From positions 1-64,000 of the forward strand of contig JALQPE010002815.1 in assembly GCA_030407315.1 (NCBI GenBank): DNA of 64,000 nucleotides, written 5' to 3'. Within the stretch, counting starts at the first letter, position 1. Every line of letters starts with the position of its first letter. This DNA comes from Asparagopsis taxiformis (Eukaryota; Rhodophyta; Florideophyceae; Bonnemaisoniales; Bonnemaisoniaceae). The notes under the pieces were generated by a model that searched no databases, was not told where the DNA came from, and was given only the letters and a program-made list of their open reading frames with translations. Positions 42,544 through 52,319 of the stretch are shown here, in pieces. The position numbers and the translations under genes are program-made.

Positions 42544-43226
42544 TGTAGCAGGTAGAAAATCCGCTAGAGCGGCAAACCACCCGACAGGTGTCCCGAGCCT
42601 CGGTAGAGGAAGTGGTAGAGCAGATGAACCTTATAGGTACCCAGCGGGTAGTCTCGTAAGAGAGAAGGGATCGCTACCCGGAGGGGGTTGTGCGATTATA
42701 GCGCTCACGCGAGATGCGTATTAATGGAGCAAGATGACGTAATCCGTCGAGCTGTTGGCTAACCCTAAGGTTTTCCCGGAGAGGGGTTGAACAATAGGTA
42801 TGCGAACACTGTTCCTGTGGGTCGTAATTCCACTTGAGTTTACGTTACTCTAGAAACCGTGCCTACTGGCTATTCCAGTGGCAGTTTTATACTAAGTCTA
42901 CTGTAAGCTAGGGTTAGTGGTTAGGAATAAATATCCAGTTAGTGACCAATCAGAACCCAATTACTGGCGCTCGCCTACCCGCGAGGTCATTGCCAATAGG
43001 CTTACATTGTAATGTATGGCTGATCAGCCTAAGTTAAAATTTGCCCCTTGTGGGGTCTTGGCCGGGGCCGATAGGCCCGGGTGGGGTTATTTGTCAGCCT
43101 TAGCTGGTCCTAAGTATAGGAAACACGCCAGTTGGCTGGTGCCTTCTGATTGGCACATCCCGTAAGTGGGTACCCAATAGGGAAGCGACACGGCTCGATC
43201 AGCGAGGACCGCCAGGCGGTACGACA
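42544..43226 (-). repeat. Element 2 3' LTR (683 bp)
   Basis: On the plus strand it runs tgtagcagg ... cggtacgaca. Compared with 54320-55002 only four differences are seen: gcgagg/gcaagg, ggcttaca/ggctttca, cccgtaag/cccataag and accgcc/accgtc. Confidence 0.95.
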
Positions 43227-43240
43227 CGGCCCCCTCCTGA
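43227..43240 (-). promoter_or_regulatory. Element 2 polypurine tract
   Basis: On the minus strand the sequence before the 3' LTR reads tcaggagggggccg, the expected plus-strand primer. Its outer end touches the LTR start (TGTCG). Confidence 0.7.
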
Positions 43241-43726
43241 GAGATTTGTCGTCCCGACAAAATTTGATCAAATAAAATTACAATTTTTGGCTGTGGCCGT
43301 TGCATTGTGCAATTCAAAATTTTCCCGCGCGCGGCGCGTGCACACTAAATGTGTTGTCCATCCGACTCTTCCCGAGTTCCGCCCGACCGTTTCCTATTGG
43401 AATCAATACCTGTTTCAGGTCCATCATCGCCCTAACGCAACACAGCGTATTCACCCCTTCGGTGTCCAACTGCGTCCACGCATTCGCGTCCTTTCCATTA
43501 TCCCTCAAAGGGTTTTTGCGTCCATCTGCTAAATAATTAGCCGCGTGATCGCACGAGCGGTGCCAATTCGAGGCTTGCATTCGCCGTTTCGGCCCATTGC
43601 CTCGCGATCCCCCTTCCTGGGTTGAATAGCGCAGCTCCCTCCCGGAGACTTAAGCCAATAGGCCACTTGTTCGTCCCGCTTCAGGGTTTTTATCAACGTC
43701 CGTCATCGCCTCTACTGGCTTTTAGG

Positions 43727-46700
43727 ATGACCCCTCGTGCTCCGATTCAATTCGAATCCTCTGAAGAGGAAGGAGACAATATGGGTTCGCCCAACCGTCC
43801 TACCACACGCTCCAGCGTTCGCCGTCCCACGACGCGCCACCAGGCTTCCTCCTCCCGCACCGGGGTTCCGCCTACACCGGCTAAGTCTTCGTCGACTTCA
43901 GCGCCACGCGTGCCGTCAGCCACCGCGGCTCAATCGCAAACGCGAACGCGTTCGACTGCCGCCAAAGGCACCGCTGATCCAGCGTCGCCTGCTGGCAAGG
44001 TTGTGAGTGCGCAAGCGCGTTCCGAAGAGACGGTCCCCCCTACCAGGGCAAGCGCACAAGAGCGCGACTCTGTTCCGGCTGAATCGCCTGCTTCCCCGAA
44101 GCCTTCCACCCCAGTGGCAAGTGTCAAACCGTCATCGGTTAATCCGCCGTCACGCGAAGGTGAGTCATCGAAGGCCGCCGGCCCGTCCCCAAAGGGAGCC
44201 ATGCCGGCCGACACCGAGGAGGTGATAGAAGTCGTCGCCGAGGGAGGCGCTACGCCCAGGCCAACAAGGCAGCCGAACGTCAGGCCTTCGCCAAGTTCGC
44301 GTCCGATTACTTCTCGTCCTTCCGCCCCGGCGGCTCGTACCTCTTCTGGTCATGACGCTTCAGCGAATCCCTATGAGGACTATGGCCGCCGCAACCAACA
44401 GATACTGGCGGACGCTCGAAAGCGTAGGGAAGAAGAATTGCGCCGCGAGGCTGCTCGAGCAGAAGCCGAGAAGGCTGCAGCCGAAAAGGCTAATGCTCAA
44501 CCTGTCGAGAAGGTCATAGACCCATATGCCTCTACTGGCAGAGTTACCCGAAGTGGGTCTGGTGCGGCTGCCGCCGATGCCTCTGTAGGCGTAAGACCGT
44601 CGGGCACCGCCTTGGTTGACCCTTACGCGGTTGCGTCTGCTCCAGCACCAGCTGTTCCGTCACACGACACTCCCCCTCGGGCACCTAAGCCGACTGCCAA
44701 TTGGCGCTCCATGGGAGAATTTTACCCAGCCAATGCTGATGAACTGGTGGTATTCGATTCGCAAGCCTTGCCTTTCAGGCGTGAGCTCGCCGCTCCTTGG
44801 GAACACTACCCGTTTGCGCGACTCCCTCGTAGGGACTTTACGGATCGCCCGAGAAGCGAGTTACGTCGCGATATGCTTCTCATGAGCTCCCTCCGGGGTC
44901 AAAACCATCAGGTTCAAAACGAATGTTGGTCGGCGTATGCCCGTCTCCCCTCGAGTCGCCCTATGCGTCACTTCCGTGTCCCCCATACGCTATGCAGCGA
45001 CAGGACTTTCCTGCTCCATCCCGGAGATGCGCTGTACGTCGAACGTATGAATCGTCGCTTGTTCCAGGAAGGATCGTACCAAGGCTCCGTAGCGGATCTA
45101 CCGATGGTTCGGTCACGCTGGTTTGCGTACCCTCCACGTCCCGATACGGGTAGCTACGAGCATCATATGCGTTTGCACGCTAGGGTTACTTCCCGAAGGA
45201 TGGGACGTCAGGTGACGGCGAATGATTATCGCGTGTTCGCGCACCGTCATGGTAGCTCTGCTGAGCCGGTCACTAGACCCATGAAGGTAGCTAGGGAAGC
45301 TTTGGACCCGCTATGGGATGATCCCACTTGGGAAGGCAAGTCATCTCCACCGATGTGTTTGCCCGTTGCCGACCCTCCGTCGCTGGTGTATTTCCACAAT
45401 TCCGCTCTTCGCGACGCGCCCGAATGGCGAATGGACAGGTTCCGATCGTACCTCGAGTTGGAGAGGGATATCCTTATAGGGATCGAGTTGGCTCGTACCG
45501 CCGAGACGCGGGGCTTTGTGCCGGTGATGGCGGAGGAACTCCTCAATAGGGTGAGCAGTACTTGGTACGATATCCCGAAGGTTCCGGTGTCGGACGTGGT
45601 CCCCTATAGTCGGGAGTTACCTGGTTCGGTAGTGCGTCGGTTGCTGAAGGTGGCCCTTGGGGGTGATGATTATCCGCAGGAATTGGTCAGTACCAACATC
45701 ACGGGAGTGGCACCGGAGAAGGTGGTTATCTACAGGACTGTTGACTTGCCGGTGAGGGCGTTACGTATTAACGTGTTAAACCATCGAGATGGTACAGTCG
45801 CAGAGCTGCCGCCTTATCGCAGAGATGGTGAGTTCACCGAAGATGGGTATTACGGCGTGGAGCCTGACAGGTATTCCGACGGTCACCCCGACTCTTACAA
45901 ATATCAGCCTGTTGGCGAGGCATTTGTGCCGCGTCCGTGGTGGACGGCCGCCGAGGCGGGAGGCCCAGCTGGGCGTTCGCCTTACGCAGGACGGAGCTTC
46001 GCTCCTGTTGCTTCCTTACCACCCAGTGGTGCTGATGACTTGTACGAAAGTCAGGTCCCGATGACCGTCGCGCCTACCGCGCCAACCCCTCAGCCTACAG
46101 CTGCCCCTTCATCCCAAGTGGGTCCCGCCATGGAGGCGCTTCTGACATCCGACCAAGGCTCTGAGCCATCCGTGAACGGTGATGATGTAGTCACGCGTCA
46201 GCCTCCTGCTGTTGATATCCTACGTGGGGAATTGTCGAGTCGCGAATTGCTATCGATTCCGCATGTGCGGCGGTTGGCCGATGATCTCGGGGATGGTACG
46301 GTGGCTTCCATTTTTGCCTCTGCCAATGGGCGTTACATCGTAAGATCCGCGTTGGATGGACTCGCATTGTCGTGCATTACGTTAGCTGCTCGCTATAAGC
46401 AAGGACGCGAACAGCGTAACATCGCCCGAGAGCGTCGCCGCACAGCGGATAGGGAGGTTGAGGCCGCACGCCTGGAGGCAGCAGAATTGCGAACCCGGGT
46501 TGGGGAATTAGAAGGTGAGTTGGAGGACGCTAGGCGTCTACTGCAGCAAGCAGTTATTCCCGAAGAGGGTGGCGAGGAGGCCGTTCAGCCTGGTTACTCG
46601 CGTCGTCGCGCTAGGTCTCCCGATGAGGGTCTTCCCGAACGCAACGTGCGTACTCGTCTTCATTCCCCCGTGGGTGCTGCGGATGCTAGTAATCCTTTAC

Positions 46701-46993
46701 TTGCGCGTCTTGATGCCCGGTTAGGGTCGCCTGAGTCGCCAGATGTTTCTCCGCCTCCCGCGTCCATCCCAGCAGTTGGGTTATCCGCCTCTGCGGTTGC
46801 GTCTTCGCATGGCCCTGTGCCTGCCCGTCGTCGGGGTTCTAGTGCAGTTCCGCAACGCGGTTTGCGTCGTAATCCTACCTTCACAAGGGTTGCACCCCGC
46901 CATCCTCGTCCTTCGACGAATGTACGCGCTCCTGCCCCTACGGCACCGTCTGCCTCTCATCGGCCTCGGCCTTCTAGCCATTATCGTCGCTAA
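43727..46993 (+). CDS. Antisense accessory ORF of element 2 (1088 aa)
   Basis: A single open frame on the strand opposite to gag-pol, between the 3' LTR and the end of pol. The first ATG gives MTPRAPIQFESSEEEGDN; an in-frame TTG lies 105 bp upstream. Residues 1-240 are low-complexity and rich in Ser/Pro/Thr/Ala/Arg. There is a Glu/Ala/Arg helix near 250-290 (EEELRREAARAEAEKAAAE). The central part, about 350-760, is a well-mixed, probably folded region (RFRSYLELERDILIGIEL, YDIPKVPVSDVVPYSREL). A coiled coil lies near 905-960 (DREVEAARLEAAELRTRVG), and the tail is basic. No known domain is recognised. Such a length cannot stay open by chance, so it is under selection or very recently copied. 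It converges on pol with a 308-bp gap. Its promoter must lie in or next to the 3' LTR. Confidence 0.85.
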   Translation: MTPRAPIQFESSEEEGDNMGSPNRPTTRSSVRRPTTRHQASSSRTGVPPTPAKSSSTSAPRVPSATAAQSQTRTRSTAAKGTADPASPAGKVVSAQARSEETVPPTRASAQERDSVPAESPASPKPSTPVASVKPSSVNPPSREGESSKAAGPSPKGAMPADTEEVIEVVAEGGATPRPTRQPNVRPSPSSRPITSRPSAPAARTSSGHDASANPYEDYGRRNQQILADARKRREEELRREAARAEAEKAAAEKANAQPVEKVIDPYASTGRVTRSGSGAAAADASVGVRPSGTALVDPYAVASAPAPAVPSHDTPPRAPKPTANWRSMGEFYPANADELVVFDSQALPFRRELAAPWEHYPFARLPRRDFTDRPRSELRRDMLLMSSLRGQNHQVQNECWSAYARLPSSRPMRHFRVPHTLCSDRTFLLHPGDALYVERMNRRLFQEGSYQGSVADLPMVRSRWFAYPPRPDTGSYEHHMRLHARVTSRRMGRQVTANDYRVFAHRHGSSAEPVTRPMKVAREALDPLWDDPTWEGKSSPPMCLPVADPPSLVYFHNSALRDAPEWRMDRFRSYLELERDILIGIELARTAETRGFVPVMAEELLNRVSSTWYDIPKVPVSDVVPYSRELPGSVVRRLLKVALGGDDYPQELVSTNITGVAPEKVVIYRTVDLPVRALRINVLNHRDGTVAELPPYRRDGEFTEDGYYGVEPDRYSDGHPDSYKYQPVGEAFVPRPWWTAAEAGGPAGRSPYAGRSFAPVASLPPSGADDLYESQVPMTVAPTAPTPQPTAAPSSQVGPAMEALLTSDQGSEPSVNGDDVVTRQPPAVDILRGELSSRELLSIPHVRRLADDLGDGTVASIFASANGRYIVRSALDGLALSCITLAARYKQGREQRNIARERRRTADREVEAARLEAAELRTRVGELEGELEDARRLLQQAVIPEEGGEEAVQPGYSRRRARSPDEGLPERNVRTRLHSPVGAADASNPLLARLDARLGSPESPDVSPPPASIPAVGLSASAVASSHGPVPARRRGSSAVPQRGLRRNPTFTRVAPRHPRPSTNVRAPAPTAPSASHRPRPSSHYRR

Positions 46994-47301
46994 GGACTGG
47001 CAATTGCCTTTGGGAGAATAACCTCTAACGGTAGTTTGAACACGCTTTTGCGTTGCGCCATTGTTCATCAGGTAGTCCTGAGGCACCTCTGAGGTACATT
47101 AAAGATGCATCATCACGCTGACGTGCGGATTTGTTTGTTGAAACCCTTTTTTGGTCATTTTTTTTCATTTCCTGAAATCTAAATTTCCACAGTGGCTCCG
47201 GTTGGCGGTGATAAAGTGCGCCCTTTTTGGCTTGACCCTCCGAGGTTTGGTAGCTCCACCCAGTGGGTACCTTGTTAGGTTCTTATCCCTGTGGGGTTAC
47301 T
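46994..47301. other. Gap between the convergent antisense ORF and pol
   Basis: About 308 bp where the two opposite transcripts of element 2 meet. It holds a T-rich stretch (47140-47165) that could serve 3'-end formation of the plus-strand transcript. No ORF. Confidence 0.45.
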
Positions 47302-50300
47302 CTACTTCTTCCCTCTCTTGGGTTTGCGCGTGCGCGCTCGGCGTGGTTGCCGGTCACCTTCGCGGTGTTGTCTTCGACGGAAGTACCTTGATGCCCATTC
47401 AGGGGGGACGTTCGCGCGTTGCGTCCATGTCGGCTTTCGGTAGCCATACCACTTCACCAGGAACCATTGTTCCCCGTCGTCGTCAGTGACGTAATCGATG
47501 AGATCATCGATGGGATATTCCTCCTCTGAGGTTGCGCGTTCGGCGTCGCTACTTCCCTCTGGGGTTTCCTTCGTCCCTTCAGGGAGAGCTACTCGTTCCG
47601 AGTTCGGCTGCGTGCCCTGTGGCGCTTTCTCTTGTTCCCCATTGGGGGTGGCTTCCAAAGACCTTACGGGGTTTGCCGTGGCTATCTTCTTCGCACTTGA
47701 GCGAGTGTGTCGACCCGGTTTGGGTTTTGCCAAATGGGCGGGTGCTTGACTTGCTTGGTTCGCTATGCGAAGTTCGGCTCCCGATGGAGGGTTCGCGTCC
47801 CGTTGAGGGAAAGTCGGCGTTTGTACGCGTGCTTTGATTGAGCGTCGCCTGGTCGCGTTTGCGTTGGTCAAATGCCTTGGGGCTGAGTCTGTGGCGTCGG
47901 TGCCTGCCATACTTTGGCGAGTTGCTCGCTTGTGCGACGGGAGAGCCCTGTCAGGGTTGACGTATTGGTCTTGGTCTGCATTGGCAGAGTTGTCGTGGCG
48001 TCTTTGTTGACTTCTTCGCAATTGTGTGCGATTGCGGTTGGTAGTTACCGGCTGTGTGGGTGAACGACTTGGGTCGTGTGCGTCGTTCCCAATTGTGGGT
48101 GAGTTACCGAAGGGTGAAAGACTACAAGGTTGATCCCGAGAGGGAGTTGCAAAATTTTTGCTTACGCGCACAGCGTCGGGGGCCCCCTCCTGAAGGGTGG
48201 TTTGTCCCAAACCACTACTTTCAGGTGTTATCCTAATTGTAGGTTGTCGTGGAGACGATAGTTGATCCCTGAAGGGGTATTCCTGATTAGGAGTTGGCGG
48301 AAGTGATTCGCTTTGTGCGTTCTGTTGGCCGTCGCCCGTCGGTTGGCGTGATTGTGTATTTGGCGCGAGGGCATCTGCACCTGATGGTGACGCTTGTGCG
48401 TTAGCGGCATGTAGCCGAGGTGGTAAGGTTGGTTCCTCGGTCGGTCGCGGAGCGAGTGCAACTCTATCGAGACTAACCTTTTCGGTGATACCATCGCGGT
48501 CGATGTAAACCGTTCGCCGTCCGGCACGGATAACCCTATAGGGACCTTGAGCTATTGGAGTTAGCTTGTTCCGTTCACGGACTTCTGGATTATCCAGATA
48601 AACGTAATCATCGGTAGTGATGAGTCGTTTAGACTTCCGGATTGACCGGTCGAAGTTACGCTTGTAGCGTGCTTGCGCGCTGTGAAGGCGTTTACCTGCC
48701 ATATCAATGGTATCCGTAATACGGCGTAGGAAGTCTTGCTTCGTGAACGCGTCTGGCGTTGCCCTCCTTTTCACCGAATGGTGTGTCGCATATGGCGGTG
48801 GAGGTCGGCTTAGTATGAGGTCGAAGGGTGTAGTTCCCGTTGTGCGATGCACGTGCGTGTTGTACGCATAGGTTAACGCTGATGCGTAGACATCCCAGTC
48901 GTCCTGGTTATCATTGACGTAATTACGTAGCATGCTCAATAGAGTACGGTTATACCGTTCGACTTGCCCATTTGTCTGGGGATGGTAAGCCGTCGTGAAG
49001 ACGTTCTTCGTTCCTAACTGGAGGCAGACAGCCTGGAAGAACTTCGACGCAAATTGCGGACCGTTATCGGATAGTAATGTCCGTGGAGGACCATACTTAA
49101 ACACCCAATGTGTACAAAAGGCTACTGCCACATGGTAAGCCGTAATGCTTCGCAGCGGAACCACCTGGGTTAGCTTGGTAAAGCGACACGAAATCACCAG
49201 TAGGTGCACGTTACCTTTCTTGGTACGAGGTAGAGGACCGAGGAGGTCAATTGCAACGTCATCCAATGGTGTGGTAGCTGGGAACAGCTGGAGGGTACTC
49301 GCATGTTTGCGCAACCGTAATCGGTTTCTCGCACACGCTGAACAGCGTTCAACCGTTCCGGTTATATCCGCAGCCATTGCAGGCCAATAGTACGATAGGC
49401 GCATCGTGTCGTACATGCGGTTCTGACCAGGATGTCCTGCCAATATGCCGTGGTGGCACATCGTCAATAGACGTTGCCGTAAGGCTTTAGGTACTACGAT
49501 TTGGGATGACCCATCCAGTCTGGACATCCTACAAAGGACACCGTCTTCATCTTCGAAGAAGAGAGAGTCAGACTTCTGCGAGGCCAGGGCCTGTTGACAG
49601 AAGTCGTCTGTTCGTTGCTCTTCGAGCCACTCTTGGAGAGTTATCGGGCAGTAGTTTTCCGTTTGCGGATGAGTCGTTAAGACGGGGGTACCCTTGGGGG
49701 GTGAAGTTCCATTTGCTTGAGCTCTTGCTAGAGAAAGGTCGTAGAACCAGACATCTGTGTCGTCATCAACGGATGTTTCACCTTGCGGTGCGTGCGTGGC
49801 CAACAGAGTTGGTATTTCATCGTCAATAGTGACGGGCGTCTCGCCGGTAGTCTCTACACGCGATAAGGCGTCTGGTAGTTGGTGAACCCGACCGGGTCGG
49901 TAGACTATTTGATAGTCAAATTCCGCAAGTCGGAGGCGCCAGCGGCATAGTCTCCCTGAAGGGTCGTTGATATTCATGAGCCAACGTAGCGCGTTATGGT
50001 CCGTCCGGACTACAAACTTTGTTTGCTCCAAGTATGGACGTAGGATAGTGACAGCCCATACGACGGCTAGACATTCACGCTCCGTAGGGGAGTAACCTCT
50101 TTCAGGTTTAGTCAGCGTGCGCGACCAATAGCCAATTGGCTTGAGATCATTCTCTTCCTCTTGCTGCTGAAGCAGAGCACATCCTATTTGGTACGCGGAA
50201 GCGTCCGTATCCACGGTGTAGGGTTGACCCAACTTGGGTAGAGCCAGTATCGGCGGCTTGGTCATGACCTCTTTGAGAGCGTTGAACGCGCGGCGTTGGT

Positions 50301-52317
50301 CCTCGGTAGGAGGTTCTTTCCCGAATTTAGGGAGGCTGTCTTTGGTCAGCATTTCGTTCAAGGGGTGCGCAATTGCGGCATACCCTTTGATGAATCGTCG
50401 AAAGACGCCACAGCTTCCGAGGAAGGATCGCATTTGCGTAGGCGTTTGCGGAAAGATCGCGTCAGCGATAGCCGAAGTGGCGTTCTGTGCAACAGCTAGC
50501 TTTCCTGGCATCACGACATGTCCCAGGTAATCAACCTTCTTTTCGAAGAAATGACACTTTGTCAACTTCAGGGTGACACCTGCTTCCCGTAGGAGGGAGA
50601 GTACTTGGTCCACATGGTGGAGATGTTCGGCCTCGTCCCGAGAGAATACGATCACATCGTCTAAGTAAATCAGACAGGTCTGCCAGCGAACGCTGCTAAG
50701 AATAATGTCGATGGCACGCTGAAACGTTGCCGGTGCATTCTTCAAGCCAAAAGGCAAACGCTTGAAGCGATATGTCCCCAAGTGGGAGGTGAATGCCGTT
50801 TTGTCACGGTCGTGCTGTGCAACAGGGATCTGCCAATAGCCAGAATTACAATCCAATGTGGTGAATACTTGAGCATCTCCGAGGGAGTCAATGCAATCAT
50901 CCATTCGTGGAAGGGGGTACACATCATTGACAGTGATGTCGTTAAGACCCCTATAGTCGACGCAAAAGCGTAATTTACCATCCTTCTTCGGGACAAGAAC
51001 CACTGGGCTAGCCCATTCGGAGGTCGACGGTTCGATCACTCCCTTTTCCAGCATGCTGGTTATTTCCTTACGGGCAATCTCTCGACGAGCGGGTCCCATC
51101 CGGTAGGGTTGTTGCCGTCGAGGCTTACTTCCTTCGATAATATCGATTCTGTGTTCCGTAGCGCGGATGTCCCCTAGGGATCCATCCCACATAGACTCGT
51201 GTCGAGATAGCATGCTAAGGATGCGTTCCCTCAACGGGATTTGACCAAGGTGGTCCAGAGAGACTTCTTGCTTCCAACTTGATGGTTGTGTGGCCTCGGC
51301 CTCTTGCTCTTGATGGAGAGTAGTCACCATAGTGGAGGCCTCTTGGGAGGAAGGGGTAGAACGGCTGAGAGCCATGGGGCGCATTGGCCGTTCGGGTGCC
51401 CGAAGGGCATAGCCTATAATTGTCCCCTTTGGGAGGTACTTGTCGGATGTACCGAAGTTAGTTAAAATAGTCAGGAATTCCTGTCGCGGGATGACTTCCG
51501 CAACCCCATTCGGGATAGAGACACGATGTCGGTGAAGGATCCGATCTCTCGGTGAGAGTATACTCAAGCCGCCACCGGCGCATACAACAGTAGTTGTTAC
51601 TTGACTCCGCGGAGGAACATTCACACTTTGTGACAATCGAATGCCATGAGGCTGGCGGTCTAAGTTAATCCCATTAGAGGGTCGCGAGGCATCCACGTAG
51701 CACGAAAGGGTGGGGGATGTTTTACGCGTAGGCGACATCACTAGGATAGCTATCGACCCGCCGTCGTGAATATCAATTCGTTGGGCCCGGCACCTAATTG
51801 CGTCTACGTGGGTATTCATTGCACCAGTTCCCAAGATGAGGGGTACGGCCAACTTAGGCGCAACGAAGAATTCTTCCTCAAAGGACTTGTGGCCTAACTG
51901 TAATGACAGTATTATCTTGCCTTTTATCCGAAGAGGATTGCCGTTAGCATCGGCCAGTTGCGGAACTTTCCCCGTAGGGACTTGGAATTGTTCCCAATTG
52001 TGGGGTAAGCTCCTTTCATGGATGACCGATGGTCCGGACCCGGTGTCCATCACCATACGCATGGGCGTGAGAATTGACGGATCGAGTCCGATGGAACCCA
52101 TTACTACGTAGTGGGCGGCCTTAAGCAGGCATGGGGCTTTCGGCCTTGAGGTTCGAGTCCCAGTGGGGGAACCCGAGTGGGTTGGTGTCTGGAAAAGACT
52201 TTGGTCCCTAGAAGGAGTTGCAGCCTTGTCCTGCGGAGGTGGTTGTGGTGAGATGTCCACCGAGTAGCGTAATCGCTCCACCTCCTGACGGGAGTGCGAC
52301 ACCTCACTCCCCGTCAT
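47302..52317 (-). CDS. pol: Pol polyprotein of element 2 (1671 aa)
   Basis: A complete Ty3/gypsy Pol. Protease: active site at residues 91-95 (MVMDTGSGPSVI). Reverse transcriptase about 395-590, with VDYRGLNDIT and YLDD near 552 (LIYLDDVIVFS). RNase H about 680-800 (TDASAYQIGCALLQQ). Integrase: zinc-binding HHCC near 950-990 (MCHHGILAGHPGQNRM), catalytic DDE at about 1019 (VAIDLLGPL), 1082 (LLSDNGPQFA) and 1117 (NGQVERYNRT), then a GPY module (AQGPYRVIRAG). A long Ser/Pro/Arg/Gln-rich linker leads to a C-terminal chromodomain (WFLVKWYGYRKPTWTQ) near 1610-1655. It makes cDNA and inserts it; the chromodomain guides the site. Its ATG overlaps the gag stop (TAATG), so it is probably made by re-initiation and not as a Gag-Pol fusion. 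Confidence 0.97.
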   Translation of the reverse strand: MTGSEVSHSRQEVERLRYSVDISPQPPPQDKAATPSRDQSLFQTPTHSGSPTGTRTSRPKAPCLLKAAHYVVMGSIGLDPSILTPMRMVMDTGSGPSVIHERSLPHNWEQFQVPTGKVPQLADANGNPLRIKGKIILSLQLGHKSFEEEFFVAPKLAVPLILGTGAMNTHVDAIRCRAQRIDIHDGGSIAILVMSPTRKTSPTLSCYVDASRPSNGINLDRQPHGIRLSQSVNVPPRSQVTTTVVCAGGGLSILSPRDRILHRHRVSIPNGVAEVIPRQEFLTILTNFGTSDKYLPKGTIIGYALRAPERPMRPMALSRSTPSSQEASTMVTTLHQEQEAEATQPSSWKQEVSLDHLGQIPLRERILSMLSRHESMWDGSLGDIRATEHRIDIIEGSKPRRQQPYRMGPARREIARKEITSMLEKGVIEPSTSEWASPVVLVPKKDGKLRFCVDYRGLNDITVNDVYPLPRMDDCIDSLGDAQVFTTLDCNSGYWQIPVAQHDRDKTAFTSHLGTYRFKRLPFGLKNAPATFQRAIDIILSSVRWQTCLIYLDDVIVFSRDEAEHLHHVDQVLSLLREAGVTLKLTKCHFFEKKVDYLGHVVMPGKLAVAQNATSAIADAIFPQTPTQMRSFLGSCGVFRRFIKGYAAIAHPLNEMLTKDSLPKFGKEPPTEDQRRAFNALKEVMTKPPILALPKLGQPYTVDTDASAYQIGCALLQQQEEENDLKPIGYWSRTLTKPERGYSPTERECLAVVWAVTILRPYLEQTKFVVRTDHNALRWLMNINDPSGRLCRWRLRLAEFDYQIVYRPGRVHQLPDALSRVETTGETPVTIDDEIPTLLATHAPQGETSVDDDTDVWFYDLSLARAQANGTSPPKGTPVLTTHPQTENYCPITLQEWLEEQRTDDFCQQALASQKSDSLFFEDEDGVLCRMSRLDGSSQIVVPKALRQRLLTMCHHGILAGHPGQNRMYDTMRLSYYWPAMAADITGTVERCSACARNRLRLRKHASTLQLFPATTPLDDVAIDLLGPLPRTKKGNVHLLVISCRFTKLTQVVPLRSITAYHVAVAFCTHWVFKYGPPRTLLSDNGPQFASKFFQAVCLQLGTKNVFTTAYHPQTNGQVERYNRTLLSMLRNYVNDNQDDWDVYASALTYAYNTHVHRTTGTTPFDLILSRPPPPYATHHSVKRRATPDAFTKQDFLRRITDTIDMAGKRLHSAQARYKRNFDRSIRKSKRLITTDDYVYLDNPEVRERNKLTPIAQGPYRVIRAGRRTVYIDRDGITEKVSLDRVALAPRPTEEPTLPPRLHAANAQASPSGADALAPNTQSRQPTGDGQQNAQSESLPPTPNQEYPFRDQLSSPRQPTIRITPESSGLGQTTLQEGAPDAVRVSKNFATPSRDQPCSLSPFGNSPTIGNDAHDPSRSPTQPVTTNRNRTQLRRSQQRRHDNSANADQDQYVNPDRALPSHKRATRQSMAGTDATDSAPRHLTNANATRRRSIKARVQTPTFPQRDANPPSGAELRIANQASQAPAHLAKPKPGRHTRSSAKKIATANPVRSLEATPNGEQEKAPQGTQPNSERVALPEGTKETPEGSSDAERATSEEEYPIDDLIDYVTDDDGEQWFLVKWYGYRKPTWTQRANVPPEWASRYFRRRQHREGDRQPRRARTRKPKRGKK

Positions 52318-52319
52318 TA
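52315..52319 (-). promoter_or_regulatory. TAATG stop/start overlap between gag and pol
   Basis: On the minus strand the bases read TAATG: the gag stop TAA (52319-52317) shares its last A with the pol ATG (52317-52315). This is the signature of coupled termination-reinitiation. It replaces the frameshift or readthrough used by most Ty3/gypsy elements. Confidence 0.7.

Noticed and set aside
43622..43726. TTG start of the antisense ORF
   Set aside because: The first ATG is at 43727; no evidence for non-ATG initiation.
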